In this document: positions 1 through 5,079 of the stretch, piece after piece | Position numbering within the stretch: position 1 is the stretch's first letter | How the letters are laid out: each line of letters opens with the position of its first letter | Made by a program: the position numbers and the translations under genes | Assembly (NCBI GenBank): GCA_946611445.1 | Contig: CAMODP010000110.1 | Span: 1 to 6,223 of the forward strand | Direction: 5' to 3' | Source of the DNA: an uncultured Eubacterium sp. | Lineage (GTDB): Bacteria > Bacillota > Clostridia > Lachnospirales > Lachnospiraceae | Length of the DNA stretch: 6,223 nt | The notes under the pieces: generated by a model | What the model saw: only the letters and a program-made list of their open reading frames with translations | Databases searched by the model: none | Told to the model about the DNA's origin: nothing

Positions 1-720
1 AGCGGGATCATAGTAGATCGGCAGGAACACAACGTCAGCGCCGGCTGCCTGCGCATCGCCGAGCTGTACGGAGAAGTCCTGTGCGCTCTGGTCGTTGAAG
101 GTGCCTGCATATACGATCTCCAGACCGACCTCTGCGGCCTCCTCTTCAAATTTCTCATAGATGCCGCTGGAATAGGTGTCGTCATTCTTGTAGATGACGG
201 CGACCTTGGTGCCCAGATCCGTGTGCTCAGACAGATAGTCCGCGCTGGCGACACCCTGGTTCGGGTCTGTGAAGCACATCTGGAAGATGTTGCCGTAGGG
301 ATCTTCCATATTGTCAACATCAGCGTAGATAACAGCCAGGGAGGATCCCGACGGAGTGATCGCGAAGATGTGATCATCAAAGTAGTTCGGGGCTACCGCC
401 TCAGCGGGCTTGGATGTGACGGTGTCCAGAGAAACCTGCATGCCCCAGTCCTTCAGGACGCCGTAGGCATTGACGGCCTTCTCCGCGTCATGGGCGTCAT
501 CCTCGAACTGCAGCTCAAACTGCAGGCCGCCCTTCGCGTTGATCTCTTCCACAGCCAGCTCGGCAGCATTTTTAACAGCTGTTCCGTACACGGCGGCCGG
601 GCCTGTCAGCGGGCCGGAACCACCGATCTTGATGGCGCCGTCCGCCATGGCGGTGACACCGGTCATGCTCATTACCATAGAAGCTGTCAGGACTGCTGCA
701 AACATTTTTTTCATGTTCAT
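1..720 (-). CDS. ABC transporter substrate-binding protein, LivK-like (periplasmic-binding-protein type 1), 3' end missing
   Basis: This is the extracellular solute-binding subunit of an ABC importer, of the family that binds branched-chain amino acids, amides or similar small ligands and hands them to a LivHMGF-type permease. The first 240 residues are present; family members usually run to about 380-400, so roughly 150 are lost off the left edge. Residues 1-26 form a Sec signal peptide (KK at 4-5, hydrophobic core, AMA/DG cleavage site). The mature protein opens with IKIGGSGPLTGPAAVYG (30-46), the usual first strand and ligand-site loop, and continues with VEEINAKGG (57-65), ITPSGSS (121-127) and KVAVIYKNDDTYSSG (172-186), all typical of the fold. 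The start is fixed by GGAAGGAG seven bases upstream. There is no lipobox cysteine, unusual for a Firmicute binding protein. The gene reads away from its neighbours and probably heads a transport operon lying further left. The family is secure; the ligand is not determinable. Confidence 0.9.
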   Translation of the reverse strand, partial: MNMKKMFAAVLTASMVMSMTGVTAMADGAIKIGGSGPLTGPAAVYGTAVKNAAELAVEEINAKGGLQFELQFEDDAHDAEKAVNAYGVLKDWGMQVSLDTVTSKPAEAVAPNYFDDHIFAITPSGSSLAVIYADVDNMEDPYGNIFQMCFTDPNQGVASADYLSEHTDLGTKVAVIYKNDDTYSSGIYEKFEEEAAEVGLEIVYAGTFNDQSAQDFSVQLGDAQAAGADVVFLPIYYDPA

Positions 721-747
721 AGTATGTCTCCTTCCGTAATACAAAAA

Positions 748-859
748 ATTCTGCAGGATAAAGTATTCTGCAACTACTTATTATATGGATAAACAGAGGA
801 TTTGGCAACGTTTATATTCATTTTTGGGGGGCATTATTTTTTTGTATTCATTCTGCAGG
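748..859 (-). repeat. Three copies of TGCAGAAT around the binding-protein promoter
   Basis: On the minus strand, CCTGCAGAAT occurs at 859-850 and again at 757-748, and TTGCAGAAT at 773-765. Two copies sit just downstream of the expected transcription start and one about 45 bases upstream of the -35 box. The two downstream copies also allow a small leader hairpin (TGCAG/CTGCA). They could be operator half-sites, but I know of no regulator with this consensus, and TGCAG is common in this sequence. Confidence 0.3.
780..808 (-). promoter_or_regulatory. Sigma-A type promoter for the substrate-binding protein gene
   Basis: Read on the minus strand, TTGCCA (808-803) is separated by exactly 17 bases from a perfect TATAAT (785-780). 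Transcription would start near 773, giving a leader of about 50 bases before the ATG at 720. Match to consensus is 5/6 and 6/6 with ideal spacing. Confidence 0.8.
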
Positions 860-977
860 TGATTTTTCTTCATCTTTCTGCCCGATGGCTTCCCGTATCC
901 CGGATCCGTCATCTCCCGTTTTTCGGCCTCCGGAGGCTTTCTTTCTGGTGCTCTCCCTGCCCTGAAAAACGCCAGCC

Positions 978-1006
978 TTGTCAGAAATACTTTTCTGTAC
1001 TATAAT
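978..1006 (+). promoter_or_regulatory. Sigma-A type promoter for the DUF3048 gene
   Basis: TTGTCA (978-983) is followed after exactly 17 bases by a perfect TATAAT (1001-1006). The expected start is near 1013, about 97 bases before the ATG at 1110. Match to consensus is 5/6 and 6/6. Confidence 0.8.
982..997. promoter_or_regulatory. Inverted repeat inside the promoter spacer, possible operator
   Basis: CAGAAA (982-987), TACT, TTTCTG (992-997) form a perfect 6+6 inverted repeat. It begins in the last two bases of the -35 box and fills most of the spacer up to the -10 box. A dimeric repressor bound here would block RNA polymerase. The repeat is short and AT-rich, so chance is possible; no known operator consensus is recognised. 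Confidence 0.35.
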
Positions 1007-1021
1007 AGACAGGGTTTTTAC

Positions 1022-1055
1022 CCCGGCGGCCGCTCTGTCCAGCGGAGCAGCCGGG
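1022..1055 (+). other. Hairpin in the 5' leader of the DUF3048 transcript
   Basis: CCCGGC (1022-1027) pairs with GCCGGG (1050-1055). Inside it CCGCT (1030-1034) pairs with AGCGG (1041-1045) around a six-base loop, giving 11 GC-rich pairs with an internal GG/AGCA loop. It begins about 9 bases after the expected transcription start. It is not followed by a T-run, so it is not a terminator; it may stabilise the 5' end of the mRNA. Confidence 0.5.
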
Positions 1056-1109
1056 AAAACACCGCATTTCAAAAAGGCAGTAAAAAAAGAATAAGTGAGG
1101 TATTCCACT

Positions 1110-2288
1110 ATGAAGAGAAGAAAGAAACTTCTGCAGCTGTGCAGTCCGCTGCTGGCAGCTGTACTTCTGGCTGTCACACCCGTCACCGCTCTCGCAGAAG
1201 CGGAGCCTCTGCAGGCAGTTCCGCTGACAGCAGAACCCGTAGCCCAGGACGCTGCTCAGACAGAGCCGGCCGCCCTCGGTGAGGGAATGATGTACAGCTA
1301 CCTGACCGGCGAGCCGGTCAGCACCGAAATCGGACAGAAACGTCCCTTTGCCGTCATGATCAACAACCTGCAGCCGGCTATTCCGCAGTCCGGCATCGCA
1401 AAGGCCGACATCCTGTACGAGGCCATGGTTGAGGGCTCTATCACCCGTCTGATGGCTGTTTTTCAGGATATCGCCAGTGTCGGCGTGCTCGGCCCGATCC
1501 GCAGTTCCCGTCATTACTATCTGTTCATGGCAGATGACAATGACGCGATCTACACGCACTTCGGATGGAGCGCCTTTGCCCAGAAGATTATCGAGGATGA
1601 GGGCCGCCAGACCATCAATGGTATGGACTACGACGGCGACGGCAACTTCTACCGGACAGATGACCGTGAGGCGCCTCATAATGCCTACGCCACCGGCCAG
1701 GGCCTGCTGAACATCGCCACCGACCGCGGCATGCAGCTGACGCACGGCGCCGATTTCCAGCCGAACCTGAAATTCAACACAGCTGACACCCCGCTGGAGA
1801 GCGGAGAAGACGCCACCCGCGTCAATATTCCGTTTGCGTATGACACCCCCTGGTTCAACTACAATCCGGATACGAAGCTGTACGAACGCTATGAGTACGG
1901 CGACGCGCACATTGACAGAGAGACCGGCGAACAGCTGACCTTCAAAAACATCATCGTGCAGTATGTCGCGCAGGTCGTCATCAGTGATTACGGTCATCTG
2001 GACATCGGCCTTATGGGCGAAACTGACGGCCTGTATATCACCGACGGCAAAGCTATCCCGATCAAAGGCGTCAAGCCCGGCGTGGACTATCAGACACAGT
2101 TCTATGATCTGAACGGCAACGAGATTCATCTGAATCCCGGCAAAACCATGATCGAGTACGTTCCGAATGACACCACTGTTACCTTCGGCGATGCCACACC
2201 GAACTACGGCGGCGGCCCGGAGACGGATGACGGCGGCGCGGAAGAGACATGGGACGACGGCACCGGCGATGCCGGGGAGACCTGGTAA
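1110..2288 (+). CDS. Secreted DUF3048 domain protein (YerB-like)
   Basis: A 392-residue exported protein of the DUF3048 family, whose molecular function I do not know (Bacillus YerB is a lipoprotein member). Residues 1-29 form a signal peptide (KRRKK at 2-6, a leucine/alanine core, cleavage near ALA/EAEP). A Pro/Ala/Glu-rich linker follows to about 57. The N-terminal DUF3048 part spans about 60-215, with RPFAVMINN (78-86), ILYEAMVEG (101-109), GPIRSSRHYYL (128-138) and YTHFGWS (148-154). The C-terminal part spans about 235-360, with FKNIIVQYV (278-286), YITDGKAIPIKG (309-320) and NEIHLNPGKTMIEY (337-350). An acidic Gly/Asp/Glu tail with two ETW triplets ends the protein. ATG 1110 is preferred over the in-frame GTG at 1095, because GTGAGG at 1095-1100 serves as the ribosome binding site nine bases upstream of 1110. 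The gene has its own promoter and terminator, so it is probably monocistronic. Confidence 0.92.
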   Translation: MKRRKKLLQLCSPLLAAVLLAVTPVTALAEAEPLQAVPLTAEPVAQDAAQTEPAALGEGMMYSYLTGEPVSTEIGQKRPFAVMINNLQPAIPQSGIAKADILYEAMVEGSITRLMAVFQDIASVGVLGPIRSSRHYYLFMADDNDAIYTHFGWSAFAQKIIEDEGRQTINGMDYDGDGNFYRTDDREAPHNAYATGQGLLNIATDRGMQLTHGADFQPNLKFNTADTPLESGEDATRVNIPFAYDTPWFNYNPDTKLYERYEYGDAHIDRETGEQLTFKNIIVQYVAQVVISDYGHLDIGLMGETDGLYITDGKAIPIKGVKPGVDYQTQFYDLNGNEIHLNPGKTMIEYVPNDTTVTFGDATPNYGGGPETDDGGAEETWDDGTGDAGETW

Positions 2289-2346
2289 GTGCTCTGGCTT
2301 TAACCGGGATAATACAGCTCCTGGCTGACAAATCATATCTTTCTAA

Positions 2347-2372
2347 AAAAAGGCGGCTTCTGCCGCCTTTTT
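2347..2372 (+). terminator. Rho-independent terminator after the DUF3048 gene
   Basis: GGCGGC (2352-2357), loop TTCT, GCCGCC (2362-2367), followed by TTTTT (2368-2372). A run of A before the stem can pair with the T-run and extend the helix to about 11 pairs. It lies 58 bases after the DUF3048 stop and 50 bases before the kinase start. Its symmetry would let it work in both directions, though no minus-strand gene ends here. Confidence 0.92.
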
Positions 2373-2410
2373 ATGTTATAGTAAGTTGAGGTTATGCTGT
2401 CACATATAAA

Positions 2411-2416
2411 AAGGAG
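2411..2416 (+). promoter_or_regulatory. Ribosome binding site that decides the kinase start
   Basis: AAGGAG ends at 2416, immediately before an ATG at 2417 and six bases before an in-frame ATG at 2423. A start touching the Shine-Dalgarno sequence would not be usable, so 2423 is chosen. Confidence 0.85.
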
Positions 2417-2422
2417 ATGCTT

Positions 2423-3346
2423 ATGGGAATCGCAGTCATCGGTTCTGTCTTTGTCGACATCAAAGGATATCCGGACGGGGCGTTCGTGCAGAACGGCCGC
2501 AATGCCGGCCACATCATCCAGGTGCATGGCGGCGTCAGCCGCAATGTGGCGGAAAACATCGGCAGGGCAGGCTTTTCTCCCATGATGATCGGTCTGACGG
2601 ATACCTCCGGGATCGGCCAGGATATGATCGCGCGGCTGCTCACCTCCGGCGTGGACACCACCCACATGCGCAGCGTTCCCAACGGGTGCGGCACATGGCT
2701 GGCTGTCTTCGACAGCCGGGGCGACGTGGCAGCTTCCATTTCCGTCCGTCCGGATCTCAGCCGGATTGTTGACATCCTCCTCGAGGAAGGGGAAGAGATC
2801 GCCCAAAAGGCTGACGCGTTCGTTGTCGAACTGGATATGGAAACAGAGATCCTGGACATTGTCTTTCGGCTGGCGGCAGCCCATGATATACCTGTATACG
2901 CGCTCGTGTCCAACATCTCCATCGCGCTGGCGCAAAAGGAACGCCTGAAGAAAACCAGCTGCTTTGTCTGCAACCTGCAGGAGGCAGGCGTTTTCTTCGA
3001 CGAAAACCTGGAGAATCTGGAGACGGAAGAGCTCCGCACTCTCCTGCCCCTCCTCATCAAGAAAGAACAGATCTCGCGCATGATCATTACCATGGGCGGC
3101 GGCGGGGCTGTCTGCGCGGAGCTGTCCGGAAAAGCTGATTTTGTTCCCGCCCGCAAGGTACCTGTGGTTGATACCGCCGGTGCCGGGGACGCTTTTTTCT
3201 CAGGCGTCACCATCGGCCTGACCTCCGGTCTTACTCTGCGGCAGGCCTGTGAGATCGGCACGGCAATGGCCGCTTCTGTCATCACGGTGAAAGACAACAC
3301 CGTCCAGCCGGAAATCTGCAGCGAGATTCGGATGTTCCTGAACTGA
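2423..3346 (+). CDS. PfkB-family nucleoside kinase, pseudouridine kinase (PsuK)-like
   Basis: A 307-residue cytoplasmic ribokinase/PfkB-fold kinase, full length for the family, that transfers the ATP gamma-phosphate to a sugar or nucleoside hydroxyl. The opening IAVIGSVFVDIKGYP (3-17) and GGVSRNVAENIGRAG (36-50) form the substrate-side signature. NLQEAG (184-189) is the NxxE Mg/phosphate motif. ITMGGGGAV (222-230) is followed by the second PfkB signature, VVDTAGAGDAFFSG (248-261), with D256 as the expected catalytic base and GAG as anion hole. The GGVxRNxAEN form and the GTWLAVFDSRGDV stretch (90-102) resemble pseudouridine kinases more than ribokinase or fructokinase. However, no pseudouridine-5'-phosphate glycosidase gene lies beside it. 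Its neighbours act on SAH and adenosine derivatives, so inosine or adenosine is an alternative substrate. It lies just past a terminator, with no clear promoter of its own. Fold and reaction type are secure; the substrate is open. Confidence 0.88.
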   Translation: MGIAVIGSVFVDIKGYPDGAFVQNGRNAGHIIQVHGGVSRNVAENIGRAGFSPMMIGLTDTSGIGQDMIARLLTSGVDTTHMRSVPNGCGTWLAVFDSRGDVAASISVRPDLSRIVDILLEEGEEIAQKADAFVVELDMETEILDIVFRLAAAHDIPVYALVSNISIALAQKERLKKTSCFVCNLQEAGVFFDENLENLETEELRTLLPLLIKKEQISRMIITMGGGGAVCAELSGKADFVPARKVPVVDTAGAGDAFFSGVTIGLTSGLTLRQACEIGTAMAASVITVKDNTVQPEICSEIRMFLN

Positions 3347-3458
3347 GGCCCGGATCCGCCGGCGCTGCCTGCCCGGCCGCACACAGTTTATCAAAATGCA
3401 CGCACCAGAAGTACGCTGCGGATTGCTGTTCGCTGCGCACTTTCACAATTCACCCGCC

Positions 3459-3466
3459 AAAAGGAG
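3459..3466 (+). promoter_or_regulatory. Ribosome binding site that decides the deaminase start
   Basis: AAAAGGAG lies seven bases before ATG 3474. The frame stays open upstream to an ATG at 3396, but that one has no ribosome binding site and the extra 26 residues do not resemble an amidohydrolase N-terminus. Confidence 0.88.
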
Positions 3467-3473
3467 TACAATA

Positions 3474-4796
3474 ATGCTGAAAAAAATCATCAATGGCACG
3501 CTGCTGCTGCCGGACGGCGATTCCTTCCGCGCCGGACAGGCCGACCTGTTTATCCGGGACGGTAAAATTGCAGGAATCGGCACAGACCTTTCCGCTGCCG
3601 GCACCGCAAATGATGCTGCCGGCGAAAACCGCCCGGATGAACCCTGTGAAGTTATCGACGCCTCCGGACAGCTGATCATGCCCGGACTCATCAACATGCA
3701 CACCCACGCCTACATGACCTCTATGCGCAACTACGCGGATGACGTCGATTTTCAGGAATGGCTCTTCGGCCGCATCACACCCGTGGAGGACCGCCTGCCG
3801 AAAGAAGGCGCCTACTGGACTTCTTTGCTGGCCTGCATGGAGATGCTGCGGACCGGGACAACTTCCTTTGTAGACATGCATATGTTCCACGAGCAGTCCG
3901 CCAGAGCTGCCGACGCGGCAGGCATGCGCGCCTGGATCGGCCGCGGCCTGGTAGGGGACAGCCTTTACGCAGATGACAATCCCCGTTTCCGGGAGGCCAT
4001 GGAAGAGATGGATGCCTGGCAGAGCGACCGCCTGCATTTCATCCTGTCCCCGCACGCCATCTATACCTGCTCTCTGCATATGCTGGAACAGGTAGTGGAG
4101 GAATCCGAGCGCCGGCACATGCTGCGGCAGACCCACCTCTCCGAGAGCCTCACAGAGATCGAAAACTGCCGCGCGCAGTACGGCGGCCGCTCTCCTGTCG
4201 AAGTCATGCGGGACGTCGGTTTTCTGAGTGACCACACGATTCTGGCGCACTGTGTCCAGCTGGATGAAAAGGATGTCAGCATTCTGGCCGAGAGCGGTTC
4301 TTCTGTCGTGACCAATCCCGCCAGCAACGCAAAGCTGGGCAACGGCTTCGCGCCGGTCACCGCCATGCGGGAATCCGGGATTAACATCACCCTCGGCACA
4401 GACGGCACAGCCAGCAACAACACCCTGAACATGTTCCGGGAAATGGGACTCCTGTCCCTGATCCACAAGGGCATCTGCCGGGATTCCACCGCGGCGCCGG
4501 CTTCCTTTGTCGTCAGCTGCGCCACCACCCATGCGGCCCGGGCCCTGCATGAAGAGGGCAGGCTCGGCGTGATCCGCGAGGGGGCATGGGCAGACCTGGC
4601 CTTCCTGGACCTGAATGCCGTATCCCTCTTCCCGAACAACAATATTCTCTCCTCCCTGTGCTACTCCGCGAACGGGTCGGAGGTTGACTCCGTCATGGTG
4701 GCAGGAGAATTCGCCTTCAGGCACGGAGAATACCCCGGGATCGACAGCGAGAAGGTGCACTTCGAGGTGCAGAAGATTGTGGAAGAATATCTGTAA
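3474..4796 (+). CDS. mtaD: S-adenosylhomocysteine / 5'-methylthioadenosine deaminase (amidohydrolase family, MtaD/DadD type)
   Basis: A 440-residue cytoplasmic metal-dependent deaminase of the TM0936/DadD group. It converts the adenine of SAH, 5'-methylthioadenosine or 5'-deoxyadenosine to hypoxanthine, giving S-inosylhomocysteine or the matching inosine derivative plus ammonia. An N-terminal beta-sandwich part (1-70) leads into a TIM barrel. Metal ligands are HTH (H76, H78), H221 and D310 (LGTDGTASNN), with E224 and H259 (AHC) as active-site partners. Subgroup hallmarks are FQEWLF (93-98), VEDRLP (104-109), SPHAIYTCS (192-200), NPASNAKLGNG (281-291) and GEYPGIDSE (418-426) near the C-terminus, all close to the Thermotoga enzyme as I recall it. 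Residues about 41-58 are an extra low-complexity insert in the N-terminal domain. The gene starts 127 bases after the kinase stop and precedes an SAH hydrolase gene, which fits SAM by-product recycling. Exact substrate preference within the group (SAH, MTA or 5'-deoxyadenosine) cannot be read from sequence. Confidence 0.92.
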   Translation: MLKKIINGTLLLPDGDSFRAGQADLFIRDGKIAGIGTDLSAAGTANDAAGENRPDEPCEVIDASGQLIMPGLINMHTHAYMTSMRNYADDVDFQEWLFGRITPVEDRLPKEGAYWTSLLACMEMLRTGTTSFVDMHMFHEQSARAADAAGMRAWIGRGLVGDSLYADDNPRFREAMEEMDAWQSDRLHFILSPHAIYTCSLHMLEQVVEESERRHMLRQTHLSESLTEIENCRAQYGGRSPVEVMRDVGFLSDHTILAHCVQLDEKDVSILAESGSSVVTNPASNAKLGNGFAPVTAMRESGINITLGTDGTASNNTLNMFREMGLLSLIHKGICRDSTAAPASFVVSCATTHAARALHEEGRLGVIREGAWADLAFLDLNAVSLFPNNNILSSLCYSANGSEVDSVMVAGEFAFRHGEYPGIDSEKVHFEVQKIVEEYL

Positions 4797-4805
4797 TAGA
4801 ATAAT
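4777..4805 (+). promoter_or_regulatory. Possible promoter for the hydrolase leader, overlapping the deaminase stop
   Basis: TTGTGG (4777-4782) and AATAAT (4800-4805) are 17 bases apart and stand immediately before the structured leader; transcription would start near 4812. The -35 match is poor (3/6) and the -10 is 5/6, in a locally AT-rich patch that also contains TATAAG at 4805-4810. Position is more persuasive than sequence. Confidence 0.35.
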
Positions 4806-4812
4806 ATAAGAT

Positions 4813-5064
4813 GGACGCAGGTGGGGACAGGAGCTCCCCGTGTCCGCTGCTCCGCCGGTCCGAGCCTGCTCGGCTATGGCGCCCGTGCCAGGAATGCCAC
4901 GGCCGCCTGAGTCTCGGCCGGTCTCGGACACGTACTCGCTGAAAAGCGTCCGCGGGGAGTTTCTGCTCCCGGCCTGCTGTCTGCTGAACTTACAGTCTGC
5001 GAACCACTTTCGTACATCTGCAGCAGAAAAGTGTTTTGGCTTATCTGAACAATTACTTTTTTTT
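4813..5064 (+). ncRNA. Candidate structured 5' leader (riboswitch-like) of the SAH hydrolase gene
   Basis: The 283-base gap before the hydrolase has no convincing ORF but many possible helices. An 8-pair perfect stem, CGTGTCCG (4839-4846) with CGGACACG (4925-4932), encloses two hairpins. The first is CCGAG/CTCGG (4860-4873). The second, longer hairpin (4878-4907) has GGCG/CGCC and CCGTG/CACGG stems, two C-C mismatches and a GGAA loop. GGACGC (4813-4818) could pair outside this with GCGTCC (4946-4951), in competition with a GAAA-tetraloop hairpin, CGCT/AGCG (4937-4948). GGGGA (4823-4827), CTCCCCG (4834-4840), CGGGGAG (4953-4959) and CTCCC (4966-4970) can pair 1:2, 2:3 or 3:4. A T8 tract (5057-5064) directly precedes the AAAGGAGG ribosome binding site. 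I recognise no SAM-I, SAM-IV, SAH, cobalamin or T-box core. The pairings were found by eye in GC-rich sequence, so some may be chance. Confidence 0.45.
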
Positions 5065-5079
5065 AAAGGAGGATACCTT

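Larger units (their letters stand above)
721..1109. other. Divergent intergenic region (389 bases) between the binding-protein and DUF3048 genes
   Basis: I see no credible gene here. The region holds a minus-strand promoter near its left end, a plus-strand promoter near its right end, a leader hairpin for the right-hand gene and three copies of the 8-mer TGCAGAAT (minus-strand reading). A 12-base perfect palindrome at 926-937 (GCCTCCGGAGGC) lies between the two promoters; it is followed by a broken T-rich stretch and looks too short to be a good terminator. The middle part, about 860-977, is pyrimidine-rich and otherwise featureless. Confidence 0.7.

Noticed and set aside
926..937. Palindrome GCCTCCGGAGGC as a terminator
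   Set aside because: The stem can be only about four pairs around a four-base loop and the following T stretch is interrupted; no gene ends at this place on either strand.
802..1005. Small plus-strand open frame in the divergent intergenic region
   Set aside because: It has no ribosome binding site, begins inside the minus-strand promoter and ends in the -10 box of the DUF3048 promoter; its composition is not protein-like.
981..2336. Long minus-strand open frame (451 codons) opposite the DUF3048 gene
   Set aside because: It lies antisense to a gene with clear family motifs, signal peptide, promoter and terminator, and its translation shows no recognisable domain. GC-rich codon use leaves the opposite strand open.
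3347..3378. GC-rich self-complementary stretch after the kinase as a terminator
   Set aside because: GGCC/GGCC and CGCCGGCG pairings are possible but no T-run follows, so it would not stop transcription; kinase and deaminase may well be co-transcribed.
3396..3473. 26-residue N-terminal extension of the deaminase from an upstream in-frame ATG
   Set aside because: There is no ribosome binding site at 3396, whereas AAAAGGAG is ideally placed for ATG 3474, and the extension does not fit the family's N-terminus.
4813..5064. Known SAH, SAM-I or T-box element before the hydrolase
   Set aside because: The conserved cores I know (GAGGAGCGCUGC for SAH, the AGGGA/GAUGAAACC pattern of SAM-I, GGGUGGNACCGCG of the T-box) are not present on the coding strand. 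A CAGGCTCGG on the opposite strand is taken as chance.
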